From NCBI GenBank assembly GCA_037176705.1, contig CM073898.1:35529488-35593487 (forward strand): DNA of 64,000 nucleotides, in the 5' to 3' direction. The notes under the pieces were generated by a model, which searched no databases, was not told the DNA's origin, and saw nothing but the letters and a program-made list of their open reading frames with translations. Shown here piece by piece: positions 36,656 to 47,219 of this stretch. How positions within the stretch are numbered: position 1 is the first letter of the stretch; each line of letters begins with the position of its first letter. The DNA is from Molossus alvarezi. Its lineage: Eukaryota > Chordata > Mammalia > Chiroptera > Molossidae. Made by a program: the position numbers and the translations under genes.

Positions 36656-39360
36656 CCTTAAAAACAGACACCATCAAAGAAGCCTCTTTTATATCGGGGC
36701 ATCAAATGTTTTGCAAAGAATGACACTCCTGCCTTAGTTCAGATGTCATCCTTATTTCTGACTTTCATTGATCCAACATTTCTAAAAATTTTCTGAGAAA
36801 TAAAGTTAATTCTAGTCAATTCTAATGAGTTTTTTTCTAGGAGAGATCCTTTTATTGTTCAAATTGAATATCAAAATGCACACAGGTCATAATACCAATT
36901 TAATATCAGATGCTTTGTACACATTAGATTTAATTCTCAGGAACACTCTGCACATTGGGTATTTTCCAGGCCGTTCCTTAGAAGAGAGCACTGGGCACCG
37001 AGTGGTCACAGCAGACACCAGCAGAAACGGGAGACTTGGGGATTCTGTTCTTCCACATCAGCTTCCAAATCTTACTGTGTTCAGTATTTTGCTTTGAGTG
37101 TATTTCTTGATGAAATGTGGTATAATCAGATCCTAAAAAAAATGTTATACACCATTCTGCAAATGAAATGGTGGTCGTAAAAGCAATAAAGTAGTTTATT
37201 CTCTCTTATTTTTTTCTAACAAGAGACAGTCTTCTTACTTCCACAAAAAGATAATAGCAAAAGAGAAAAAACGTTAACACCACGAATGGTAAGAAGTTGA
37301 ATCTCATTCGGTTCCCCGAGGGGTCCTTTCTTCCCAGGAATGGCCACACATTGTTACCCTTTTTATTTTCTTCAGTCCAGTAAGCAGCATGAAAATCCCT
37401 CACATTTTCAAATACTATGTTGAGAAGTGGGAATTTGTGTGCACTAAGGAAATGTCCTGTCAAATGCATCTTAGAAATGCATATATCTGTAAGAAAATTA
37501 TCAAATGGTTGTAAATAGAGATCGAAACTCATAGGACCACAAATATCAAATGTTAAGAAACCCTATCAGCTGTCCATACTAAAAAAGTGGTATTTTAGAT
37601 TGTATACAATTTTTTTTATACTAGTACATTCTGCATCCAGCAGTTTTGCTGTCTTTAATGAGTAAATCCTCTAGTAATAGCTAGCCCTTTCCAAAAACAA
37701 ACTCAGAATTTCTTTTGTTGTTAAGAGTAGAACACATTTTGCAACTAATTCCTTAAGTGGAGATTTTCTTGGCATGACTACACTAAAATTTGAATGAAAT
37801 AAAAGTAAGTTGTCCCCAAACTTTTGTATATCAAATATGGAGATACCAAGGTTCTATTAAGATAGACTCTCTAAAAATAATTCCTATAAAGACCTGACAA
37901 ATGCTGGACTTTATATATGATAGTTCCTCAAAAAAATGTTAGCAATTATTGTTGTTATTTCTGCATAATCAAATCCATATGCTAGAACACAGCATCCTTC
38001 CTCCAATGCTTTCCTTTTTATTTTTTGCAAATTTGCTCTTGGAAAACAAGATAAGACTTCTGTCTCATGCCTATTGATTATATTTGGTCTTAAAAGTTAA
38101 GTCACTCAAATATGATTATTTTTTTCTGAGCCAATTTCTTCTTGTAGGATTTTGGTAGAGATAAGCAGAGGGCCCACAGAACCAACAGCTTCACAGCTGG
38201 GCACAAAGACCCCAGGAATTATGATTCTGAATTAGCAGAGGGCCAATCTACACTATTGGGTGGCAGGCAGAACCAGCACATCTATCCTTTCCCCCATCCT
38301 AAACCTAATAAATAATTGCAATTATTTGGTGGGAAGGCATGATCTCAAATAAATATCCCATAGTTAAAATTATTGAAATGCAGAGATACATCTTCCTCCT
38401 TGTGAATATGAAACCCAGCCTAGACTACAAGAAACCAAAAACTTAGTTTTTCTCTCTGATGAAAATTTGGCAAGGTAATTGTCATTTTGTTTTGTTTCTT
38501 AAAGCATTTCCAAAAGTCTGTGGCACTACTATCATAATATAAAATTCCACTCAGGAAGTCACAAAAAGTGCTGGGGACTATATCAAATACTCAATATATG
38601 CTTTACAACTAAATGCTTTACAACTAAAATGCAATTAAATCCAACCAATGCTTTTTCAATCTCTACTTAATTTATCAAGCATTACCCTAAACATGAGGAA
38701 AATGAAACATGACAAAGCTCAGTGCCTGTTATAAAATGAGGTGATACGCCTTTTGGGTTTTCTTTGGATATATATTATAATGCATATTGCCACACCAGTA
38801 TTTGCTCATGAGTTCTCCATTTCTTTCATGATCTCCTTTCCACATAGTTATTATAGAAAGCATCTACAATTGTAATGAGATAAAACATGCCAGTTTATCA
38901 CTACAACTGATATATATTCAAAAGTTGTCAGCTACCTCAACATCGGCCTGCTGTTCAGCTTTCATATTTTCAAGTAGTAATGTGGTGGAAGAGACAGACA
39001 TTGATTTTTTTATGTTTTCATGAGATGACAATTAAGCTTATTCCCATTTATCCTAAGACATTAGTGGTGAATGAGTCCAGAGAACATATGTGAGACTGAT
39101 TTAAAACAAATGTGATTCTTTTACTGGCCAAAGAGAGTGTGTTTTTTCCTGGTTTAAATCTGTTTATACTTTTGGGTAAATTACTTCCCCCCTTTCCCCT
39201 CCACACATCCACAGCAGTAATTTTTACATTTCATTGCTATTGAAGTATCCAGGTTTCATTCTAATTCATGGTGTCTTTTTCTCATTAGAGCCGAAAGAGA
39301 TCCATCTGCAGGATGGTGTCCTTGCTGAATATTGACTTGCTTAGTGTAACCCTACCACTC

Positions 39361-39362
<2 letters not shown>
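36656..39362. other. Unassigned AT-rich DNA
   Basis: No genes are seen. A weak MIR-like stretch lies at 36895-36965 ('ctttgtacacattagattta'). An exact 15-bp tandem duplication lies at 38598-38627. The minus-strand open frame 37206-37532 (108 codons) has no domain. Confidence 0.4.
38598..38627. repeat. Exact 15-bp tandem duplication
   Basis: ATGCTTTACAACTAA occurs twice back to back (38598-38612 and 38613-38627) in unique DNA. Confidence 0.95.

Positions 39363-39411
<49 letters not shown>
39363..39411. repeat. CA dinucleotide microsatellite
   Basis: About 24 uninterrupted CA units, the longest perfect dinucleotide run in the window. Likely highly polymorphic. Confidence 0.95.
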
Positions 39412-39413
<2 letters not shown>

Positions 39414-39771
39414 AGTGTTCTTTCTCTACTGGTTCTTCTAAACAAGTAGACCAAAGTTACACTGTGGACGTATCAAGAGACTCTTTTCTACTGTGGGCTC
39501 AGTGCTTAGCAGGCCTGTTAAAGGATGGCAGAGAGAGTAGAAAATTCTACCTTAACAGCTGAATTGTTTTCTCCACCTGTTCAAATACTGAACTTTTTTC
39601 CAAACCTAGATCAAGTTCTAACATCCCTGGACCATTGTGTTACAGTGACTCCTTCTCTTTCAAAACTATATGCTGGCAGTCTCTGACAATTTAACATATA
39701 TATTATTTTATAATATAATATGTAAAATAAGTATATATTATAACTATATATTATAACTATATATATATAGT
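39412..39771. other. Unassigned DNA ending in TA-rich tract
   Basis: No gene is seen. The right part (39700-39777) is TA-rich and includes a 28-bp palindrome. Confidence 0.45.
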
Positions 39772-39777
39772 TATAAT
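39750..39777. repeat. Perfect 28-bp AT-rich palindrome
   Basis: The left half ATTATAACTATATA is followed immediately by its reverse complement TATATAGTTATAAT. A partial extra copy of the left half (ATTATAACTATATA at about 39738) precedes it. Potential cruciform-forming DNA. Confidence 0.85.
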
Positions 39778-40062
39778 TGTTTTCTCTCTCTTTTTAAAAA
39801 ATCTTCACTGGAGGGTATTTTTCCATTGATTTTTTTTTTTTCAGACAGAGTGGAAGAGAGAGAGGGAGAGAGAGAGAGAAACATTAACTGTGACAGAGAC
39901 ACTTAGATTGGTTGCCTCATGCACGACCCCGACAGGGGTTGAGGATCAAACCTGCAACCCAGGTACCTGCCCTTGACTGCAAAACGAACCCATGACCCTT
40001 TGGTCTGAGAGCTGATACTCTAACTGCTGAGCCAAACTGACCAGGGCTATATAACTGTATTC
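39772..40062 (-). mobile_element. Ves SINE, minus strand, diverged TSD
   Basis: Complement of a Ves: T-rich tail with 'atcttcactggagggtat', T12 run, GA-rich body at 39845-39880, 'cccaggtacctgcccttgac', and head complement 'tgagccaaactgaccagggc' to 40047. The likely TSD is TATAATTGTTTTC (39772-39784) and TATAACTGTATTC (40050-40062), with two mismatches. Confidence 0.9.
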
Positions 40063-41331
40063 AGAATTCACATTTTGCCCTCCTGCTTAGTCTGTAACTT
40101 TCTTAAAAACAGGTGATGGTTATACTCTTTAGAGCATCTGAATAATAATAAGCATGCAGAGTTTCAGTAAAGGACTACTTCGCTATAATGTCACACTCCT
40201 AAAGCCATGAGTGAAACTTGTTGCAGGGTTAGCAACAAGCCAGAGAAGTCTGAAAGCCATGCTCTGTGGGAAGAATGCAAAAAGCAAGAACATGGAAGAA
40301 TTATTTTTCTTGGCGGCAATTCTACTGAGATGAAGCCATATAGGCGTTCTAGAAATGCTAATTGATTGTGATCAACGTATTTTATTTCCAAGGATTCACA
40401 TCAACCAGCTGCCACTCCTCCACCTCCAACATTAGGTTCCAAGAGAACTGTAAATCTGTTTTCAAGGTTTGCCTTCCCTGATTCTCCGAAATCTGTTTCT
40501 CCAAGGTAGGAGGCAGCGTTGGTGTGAAAAGGAACAGATACTGTTCTACACAAATCTGGGAGAAGTAATTCCGTCAGTGCCTGAAACAAGAAGAATGTCA
40601 AAGTTTCTGCAAAAGGAACTGAAAGCAGGAAAAACGAATGCAGGCTTTGTTCACTCCTACATCGCCAGTTCCTTCAAAGTTTTCACCGGCCCAGGTGCCC
40701 CCAGCACCCTACCTGGAGCTGAGTGCCATTGTGAGTTTCGCCGGTGAGCCCGGGGCCCTGTGAAGGAGCTTTAGAAGTTTTAGAAGACTTAGTCGGTTTG
40801 GTTTTTGTCAAGCAGTTTCTGAGTCTGACACAGAAGCTACTCTTCCCCCCACCCCTACACCTTACAACTCTAGACCACCTGACAAAGCCACCAGTTCCTG
40901 TTTTATTTTTTTTTGTTTTGTTTTGTTTTTTAAAGAAATACACATGGGCTTGATGTAATGGCTTTTTAGAAACTCTGTTGTGCCTACAACTCCAGGGATC
41001 AGAGGGGAAAAGCTCTTCAAAGTGATAGAGCAATAAGAATTTAATTAAGGATGAAGAAGACATGATGTACTCATTTGTACATGTTTTCCTTTATTCTAAC
41101 CACAGAACCTAATAAACAGTAAGGCTCCCAAGACTGTCCCTGAGAATCTTTCATCAGATATACTTGAGGGAAAAGCTCTCTTCAGAACCACTTGTGCCAA
41201 ATGTGTAAATTCACTGGGAGGTCTTTAGTCCCCTAAAATTTTTATGTACAAAGAAACATTTTAACAATGCTATGAATACAACATTTTTACAAAATAGGTA
41301 AGAATTGTGTATGTCTGTGTTCTGAGCACAC
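40063..41331. other. Unassigned DNA
   Basis: No named repeat is seen. The segment 40680-40760 is GC-rich with a few CpGs. The minus-strand open frame 40683-41063 (126 codons) includes a lysine-rich stretch encoded by a T-rich tract at 40900-40935 and has no domain. It is not called as a gene. Confidence 0.4.
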
Positions 41332-41756
41332 TGCTATGGTTAATGTTATGTGTAATCTGACTAGACTATGGTGACTAGTCGTTCAGTCAAACACTAGTCA
41401 AGTTGTTTCTATAAAGGTATTTGTTGATGTGATTAACATTTACAATCATTTGACTTTAAGTAAAGTGAATTACACTCTATAATGTGGACAGGCCTCAACC
41501 AGCCAGTTGAAGACCTTAAGAGCAAAGACTGGGGTTTCCCAAAGAAAGACTTCTACCTCTAGAGTGAAACAGAGGAACTCTGCCTGAGTTTCCAGCCCTC
41601 AAATTGAAGATTGCATCTATTCTTAGATGAATCTCTAATCTGCTGGTTTACCCTAGGGATTTTAAACCTAACAGCCTCCACAACTGTGTGAACCAATTCC
41701 TTACAATTTCCCTCCCTCTCAGGAAAAATAAAGGTATCTTATAGGCCGGTTCTGGT
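41332..41756 (+). mobile_element. Ancient LTR-like repeat
   Basis: It begins TGCTATGGTTAATGTTATGT and follows the order of a common eutherian LTR-like consensus: 'tggtgactagtcgttcagtc', 'aaacactagtcaag', 'gttgatgtgattaacattta', 'ataatgtggacaggcctcaa', 'ccagccagttgaagacctta', 'cagcctccacaactgtgtga' and 'accaattccttacaa'. The 3' terminus is degraded. It is probably ERVL-class. I do not assign a subfamily. Confidence 0.65.
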
Positions 41757-41797
41757 AGTGAATATACACTTGTAAACTTTCACAATTAATAAGCATT

Positions 41798-41889
41798 AGA
41801 ATACAAGCTTCATTAACCATTGTATCTACCACCAATAGAACAACGAACAGGACATGCTAGGCACTCACTAATATTTGTCACATAAACAA
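41798..41889 (+). mobile_element. L2 LINE 3' end
   Basis: 'gaatacaagcttcattaacc' then 'attgtatctaccaccaatag' and 'atgctaggcactcactaata' matches the L2 tail order (tacaagctccatga ... tgtatccccag ... tagtaggcactcaataaat). It immediately precedes a hAT MITE. Confidence 0.6.
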
Positions 41890-41897
41890 GTGAGTAC

Positions 41898-42092
41898 TAG
41901 GGGTGGGGAGCATCCAGACCATGGGCCATATAGAGGTTCACAAGATCAATACCAGCTAACATCACTTGCATCACCAAATTAGCCTGACCAAATATAGCAG
42001 GCTCATTTTTAAGTTAATAATTTTGCATGGCCCTCGAATAATGTTATAAATATTTAAATGGCCCTTGGCAGGAGAAAGGTTCCCCACCCCTG
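41898..42092. mobile_element. hAT-type MITE, 195 bp
   Basis: The terminal inverted repeats are TAGGGGTGGGGAGC at the left and the complement of CAGGGGTGGGGAACC at the right ('ggttccccacccctg'). The subterminal 'gggccatatagagg' and 'atggcccttggca' are also partly inverted. It has no coding capacity. The 8-bp flanks GTGAGTAC and ATAGATGC differ only by A/G transitions, so they may be a decayed 8-bp TSD. Confidence 0.72.
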
Positions 42093-42633
42093 ATAGATGC
42101 GCTCATTTAATCCTATACAGTTTCCAAGGTTCTTTATATTTCAATAAGAATCTTTGGTTCCAAATGGCCAAGAGTTTGCTGGAGGTTGCACAGCATCAGG
42201 CATCCTGTTTTGTTTTGTTTTCAGAGTAATAACAGGGCTTCTTTTCTAGACACAAAGAAATGGAATTCAACAATGATCACCAAAGTTGAAACTTAGATCT
42301 ATAGAAACAAACTTAAAACAATGCTTCAGATCACACAAAGTGAAGGCTAAATCACAAGAAACATCAATATGGGGCTTTATTAACTTGACCCAAACAAAAA
42401 TTTGCTGCTACAAAAATCAAGGTATAAACAATGTCTGTACTAAGCTCTGGGGAACAATTATGACTAGAGCAGACAAAAGTCGAAGCAAGGTATTAGTGCC
42501 AGGAAACATGTCAGTCGAGAGGCAGAGAATAGATCTGAGGGCTACCCATGGATTATTAAGTAAAAGCCTATTATCACCAAAATCAAATAAATTCATTAAA
42601 TCGATCTCAAACCTTGATTCAGATGAACTTATT
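42093..42633. other. Unassigned DNA
   Basis: No gene or named repeat is seen. The plus-strand open frame 42286-42636 (116 codons) has no domain. Confidence 0.4.
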
Positions 42634-42746
42634 TAAATTTCTTTTTTTTTTGTACGTGCCCCTAGCGGAAACCGAACCTGGGACTCTCTGGTCCACAGGC
42701 CAACGCTCCAACCGCTGAGCCAAACTGGCCAGGGCTAAATTTCTTT
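42634..42746 (-). mobile_element. Short-form Ves SINE (head only) with 11-bp TSD
   Basis: After a T tail, the element starts at 'gtacgtgcccctagcggaaa', passes the B-box complement 'ccgaacctgggactctct' and ends in the head complement 'gctgagccaaactggccagg'. The GA-rich body and the 'cctcacccgaggac' tail are absent. The TSD TAAATTTCTTT is exact at 42634-42644 and 42736-42746. The same boundary and the same 'cccctagyrg' / 'gggactctctggtccacagg' variants occur in the copy at 62554-62692. Confidence 0.92.
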
Positions 42747-43435
42747 AAGAATAAGCCAAAGGGGCCTATTTTTCTAAAGCAAAGATTTGGAGTTTGTGTG
42801 TCCTCTCTACTTAAAAGTCCACTTCATTAAAATTAAAATCTCAGGCTGACAGATTAAGAATTTTCTGGAAGATGATGATGATGATGATGATGATGATTTA
42901 GCAATCTACTCCCCTTTATGCCCATAAAAGCAAAGAGTATTTCCTCTCATGCATTCTGGTGCAAGATACATATCTTTTTTTTTCTGTGGTCTGGGTTTCC
43001 TAAAGAAACAGAAAGAGTATTGAATAATGTTTCTAGCAAGGTAAATACTCTTCAGCTACAAATTTTCTTAAATGTAGCATTTCATTTATTTTGTTACCAT
43101 TTCTACTTTTCCTATGCAACATAAGTAATTCAACATTAGGATGTATTTGTTCTCATGATGCTAATGAAAACAGAATTGAAAAAAAGTTAGTGAAATACCA
43201 CTAATTCTGTAAAAAATGATATATGGGGTTTTCTTTCCTATCCAACAAGACTTTCTAAATTATCAAAGATTAATATCCTAACATTTAAGTATATATTCAC
43301 TTTTATATTTCCTTGGTGATATTTTTCTCACTAACATCAAACAACTATGTCAAGTTTAAAAAACAAGCACTAGTATATTTGTTTTTATCCTGTTGCTCTG
43401 GTAATTTGAAAAGTACACAATAACTTCATTTATGA
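42747..43435. other. Unassigned DNA with a GAT repeat
   Basis: A GAT trinucleotide repeat lies at 42871-42897 (nine units). Nothing else is recognised. Confidence 0.45.
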
Positions 43436-43595
43436 TGTTTCTACTATCTGTCAGGCATTTTGTATGCATTATCTCTTGCTTAAAATATTGCTTTTAGTAT
43501 TTTAGAAGAAAATACATTTCAGAAAATTTAAGTAAGAGCCAAGGTGACAGAGCTGTTAGATGACAAAGCTAGTGATTAAACTGTTTTTCAGGCTC
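43436..43595 (-). mobile_element. MIR SINE, minus strand
   Basis: 'tctgtcaggcattttgtatg' then 'cattatctcttgcttaaaat' and 'taagagccaaggtgacagag' plus 'ctagtgattaaactg' follows antisense MIR (atgtgccaggcac ... cattatctcatttaatcc ... aaggtcacacagctagtaa). Confidence 0.6.
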
Positions 43596-45085
43596 CACTG
43601 CAATTTTTCCCCCTGCTACCCAGAGAAACAGCAAGCCATAAAAGGCTTTATAGCTACTGGGACTTACACACAGAGACTGAGCCCAGTCCCTTACCATGGA
43701 ATTTTAAAAGAACCCACATATACCCACAGTACTTTTATTGTCACCTTGAGTAGTGTTACAAAATCCTAAAAAATAATAATCTTTGGGATTTGAAAATAAG
43801 AAATTGGAATTCACAAGACTTCATGGAATTCCTTCAATCATAAGTTAATATATATTTTTATAACACTTTGAATAAATAATATTCTAAATTAAAATATATA
43901 TAACCAGTGAATCATATTACTCTGATAGAATTATTTCAAAGGTTTTCTGTAAAAAAAATGACAATTACATGCACAGGACTTTTTTTATCATTATGAAAAA
44001 ACATTGAGAAAAGATTATATATACATAAAAAATATTTACCTGATAGATATTTAATATTTTTAAAACTTTAAAAGGAAATATTAACACAAAATATATGCCC
44101 ATAAAATTATTTTCAAAGTTGTATGGTAACATTACAGCTATTTAATATTTTTGAAGTAATCATTTTAAAAATGAAATTATAAAGCACAGAAACTAACTGC
44201 TGTGTCTGATAGTCCTGATCTTTGTTTTGTGACAAATATTTCAGACATAATTCTTAAAAATTTTCACAGACACTGGTCTAATTATTAAGACTGAATACAA
44301 AATAATTAAGTTGGATGTTAGGTAGTATGTAGTTTCCAATAAGCTCATTTCTTCTTTGAACAGAATATTTTATAGGTTTTCTGAGTTTGGTTCTGCCATT
44401 GAAATCAATACTGCTTTTGTCAATTCAGGTTTTAAATTATTTTCAGATTTCCTAATGAATTTTCCACAACAGTCATATCTTCTCCCTTCATTTTGTTATT
44501 TAAAATGTTTACTAAGAGTGACAGAAATATTTAAACACTGAAAAACACCGGTGAACATTAATGAGTAGTATATTCAAATAACATCAAATTTGGTTCTCCC
44601 AGCAAATTTAACAACACTACACAGAATCAAATGTAGAAGTCACTAACACAACAACATATTTTGCTTCCAAAACTTTTTCTTTCTTGGAACAGTATTCATA
44701 TGATTTGTATAAAGTATGCTACCTATAAAAACATATCAATACTTTATTTGTGATCACAACTCACTGTTAGCAGCAGACAGGGCCAGAAACATACATTTAC
44801 AACATGGTAACATTCCAAGCAAGAGGGGCTGATCACTGCACGAAGTGGCCGGTTCTCTATGGGCTCTTGTCCAGTCCCTCATGAAGTCAACCCTAACCTT
44901 CTCCATCTGCCAGCATTTCCTGATCTTGCTTCCAACTTGGCATCAGCAGGTTATTTCCAGCCGGTAACATCTCTGTGTTGACTATTTATCTCTAAGTGTC
45001 AAAGGAGAACGATGATACTTTTTCTGGTTTCTTAAGTGATGCTTTTTTGTTTGTTTGTTTTATGGAATATAAGATTGGAGGAGAT

Positions 45086-45089
<4 letters not shown>
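43596..45089. other. AT-rich unassigned DNA
   Basis: No gene or named repeat is seen over 1.5 kb. Confidence 0.45.

Positions 45090-45122
<33 letters not shown>
45090..45122. repeat. CA microsatellite
   Basis: About 16 CA units that run directly into the left end of a Tigger-like element. Confidence 0.92.
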
Positions 45123-45126
<4 letters not shown>

Positions 45127-45402
45127 CGTCCCTCGTTTATCGCAGTTAATCTGTTCCAGACGCAAGCAGTTGCACCTGGCATTGAAGGACTCCCGGGGTG
45201 CTCAAATACACAGACCTACAGTCCATATCTACAGTAATTTTAATTGTAATTGTAATACAGGGGTGTATAATTGACTCAGACAATCTAGTGTGCACTGTAT
45301 CATTTTCACTGTCTCAATCAACTTTTTAATGAATATATTTGAAAAAAACCGTGACAGATTGAAGCTGTGTAAATCGAAGCGCGAAGTGGCAAGGGACAAC
45401 TG
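45123..45402. mobile_element. Tigger-like (pogo/Tc-mariner) MITE, 280 bp
   Basis: The left end is CAGTCGTCCCTCGTTTATCG. The right end is the complement of CAGTTGTCCCTTGCCACTTC. The first 13 bases of the two ends differ at two positions. 'gaagcgcgaagtggcaaggg' and 'ccctcgtttatcgcag' are typical of this group. The right flank is TA (45403-45404). The expected left TA is now CA at the end of the microsatellite. No transposase frame remains. Confidence 0.72.
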
Positions 45403-45481
45403 TATATGTATATGTGTGTATAAGTATGTATGTATGTATGTATTTATTTTTCTGAGGAAAGCCAGGAGAGAGTTCCCTCTT

Positions 45482-45745
45482 AAAAATATGGACCTCAGCC
45501 CTGGCCAGTTTAGCTCAGCGGTTAGAGCATCGGCCCGCGGACCAGAGACCCAGGTTTGGTTCCTGCTAAGGGCACGTACCTCGGTTGCAGTTTGTCCCCG
45601 GCCCCCGTTGGGGTCATGTAGGTGGTGACCAGGTGATGTGTCTCTCTCAAGTTGATGTTTCTCTCTCTCTCTTCCTCCCTCTCTTCCTCCCGTTCTATCT
45701 GAAGATAAATGCAAAAATGTCCTCGGGTGAGGATATACACCTCAG
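45482..45745 (+). mobile_element. Ves SINE (younger type), left member of a nested pair
   Basis: The head 'ccctggccagtttagctcag' is at 45499. A box, B-box-like 'caggtttggttcc', 'acctcggttgcagtttgtcc', CT body and 'gtcctcgggtgaggatata' end at about 45735. It is flanked by CACCTCAG/GACCTCAG copies: ATGGACCTCAG at 45488-45498 on the left and ATACACCTCAG at 45735-45745 on the right. The right flank is shared with the next SINE, so this copy landed in that SINE's 5' TSD. Confidence 0.93.
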
Positions 45746-45980
45746 CCCTGGCCAGTGTGACTTGGTTAAGCACTGTCCTGTGCACCATAAGGTCAGTGGT
45801 TCTATTCCCGGTCAGGGCACATGTCCAGGTTGCAGTCTTGAACCCCAGTAGGAATGCTTATGGGAGGCAATCTATCAATGTTTCTCTTCTCACATAGATA
45901 TTTCTCTCTCTCTCTCTCTCTCTCCCTTCCTGTCTCCAAAAATCTATTTAAAAATCATAATTTAAAAAAATGGACCTCAG
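45746..45980 (+). mobile_element. Ves SINE (older type), right member of the pair
   Basis: The head 'ccctggccagtgtgacttgg' is at 45746. The body 'ggtcagggcacatgtccagg' and 'ccccagtaggaatgc' runs to a pure CT tract (45905-45930) and a short 'aaaaatctatttaaaaa' tail. ATGGACCTCAG follows at 45970-45980 and matches 45488-45498. The outer TSD pair belongs to this older copy and was split by the younger SINE. Confidence 0.92.
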
Positions 45981-46479
45981 ACATACTATCTTTTACTTTG
46001 TATCTTATTGAGACTTAAGAAAAACAGCACGATGTGTTTTAGGCAAAATGGTTTCTGGTGCTTGAAGGTACCTATGACATCTTAAGAAGAAAGTTCCTCT
46101 CAGTGACCAGAAGTTCAACCGTGGAGGGTGGGCCCTATCACCCAGAAGGAATGTTCTTACATGGACAAGTAGGCTCATTAAATTGCTTTGGAATATATAG
46201 CTCTTAACAAGCATGTGTCTGCCACCTGACTACAAGCCACCTGTGTTCCTGGAGGCTGTCTATATTAAGCCCTCATCCCCTTTTCAGTGCTGAGACTCAC
46301 CAGCTTGCTAGTCCTGAAGACCCTGTTTCTGTCCATAACTTCCCCTAACAAGACCTTTGTTTACTTCTGCCATTGTTAGCCTCTTTCTCTGGTCTCTCAG
46401 GCCTGTCCTCCTCTGGAAGTGGATTCCAGTACACCTTGGGAAATTTTCCTAAAAGATGTTGCTTATATAAATCTTTAAA
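45981..46479. other. Unassigned DNA
   Basis: No gene or repeat is recognised. Confidence 0.4.
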
Positions 46480-46748
46480 AAGAAATCCATAGCCCTGGCC
46501 CGTTTGGCTCAGCGGTTAGAGCGTCGGCCTGCGGTCCGGAGAGACCCGGGTTCGGTTCCCGCTAAGGGCATGTACCTCGGTTGCAGTTTGTCCCCGGCCC
46601 TGGTTGGTCGTGCGGGTGGCAGCCACTCGATGTGTCCCTTTCACATCGATGTTTCTCTCTCTCTCTCTTCTGCTCCCTTTCTCCCACTGTATCTGAACAA
46701 AAACTGGAAAAAAATATCCTCGGGTGAAAAAAATAATAAGAAATCCAT
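46480..46748 (+). mobile_element. Full-length young Ves SINE with 11-bp TSD
   Basis: The head 'agccctggcccgtttggctc' is at 46491. It has a clean A box (TGGCTCAGCGG), a B-box-like 'gggttcggttccc', 'acctcggttgcagtttgtcc', 'cacatcgatgtttctctctc' and 'gaacaaaaactgg'. The tail block has mutated ('atatcctcgggtgaaaaaa'). The TSD AAGAAATCCAT is exact at 46480-46490 and 46738-46748. Confidence 0.95.
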
Positions 46749-46759
46749 ATATATATATA

Positions 46760-46810
<51 letters not shown>
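46749..46810. repeat. TA dinucleotide repeat
   Basis: About 30 TA units with one interruption, starting in the 3' TSD of the Ves SINE. A TCTA/ATCT-type repeat continues to about 46850. Confidence 0.92.
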
Positions 46811-47219
46811 TATATAAAATCTATCTACTCATCCATCTATCTATCTAATATATCAAGATAAAGTAAGGCAATAATTAAAAAAAAAAATCACAGTCCCTCA
46901 AAAAGGAGCAATTTCAAGGGAGAGTGGCAGAAGCTTTCATTAGTATTATAAAATACCAAGGACATAGTACAATGTAAGTATACTTTTTACAAAGTTTTTT
47001 TTCCAGTACATTAAAATTGAATGTGTTTAGGTTGGTATATTGTCTTCTCTAATATATATCATCCGTTCAATTTTTGTTTTTGTTTAGGATAAAATGCATT
47101 TTTATCTTCACATGCAGCAAAGAGAACATACTGAGACTAAATAGCCAAGCACATGGTTTATTTTAGGTGCTGGATGCTCACTATGTTATTTGGAGGATTG
47201 TGGTAAAGATGGATGGTGC
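46811..47219. other. Unassigned AT-rich DNA
   Basis: No gene or named repeat is seen. Confidence 0.4.

Noticed and set aside
40683..41063. 126-codon open frame on the minus strand
   Set aside because: It includes a lysine/asparagine-rich stretch encoded by a T-rich tract and no domain. The nearby GC-rich patch is too small to support an exon.
42871..42897. GAT trinucleotide repeat as a coding poly-D tract
   Set aside because: No surrounding reading frame supports coding. It is a simple microsatellite.
45229..45714. 161-codon open frame on the minus strand
   Set aside because: It reads from a Ves SINE into a Tigger-like element. The SINE portion has the same repetitive composition in every copy, so it is not a gene.
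46491..46570. tRNA-like sequence with A and B boxes
   Set aside because: This is the tRNA-derived head of a Ves SINE, followed by the SINE body and tail, not a functional tRNA gene. The same applies to the other Ves heads.
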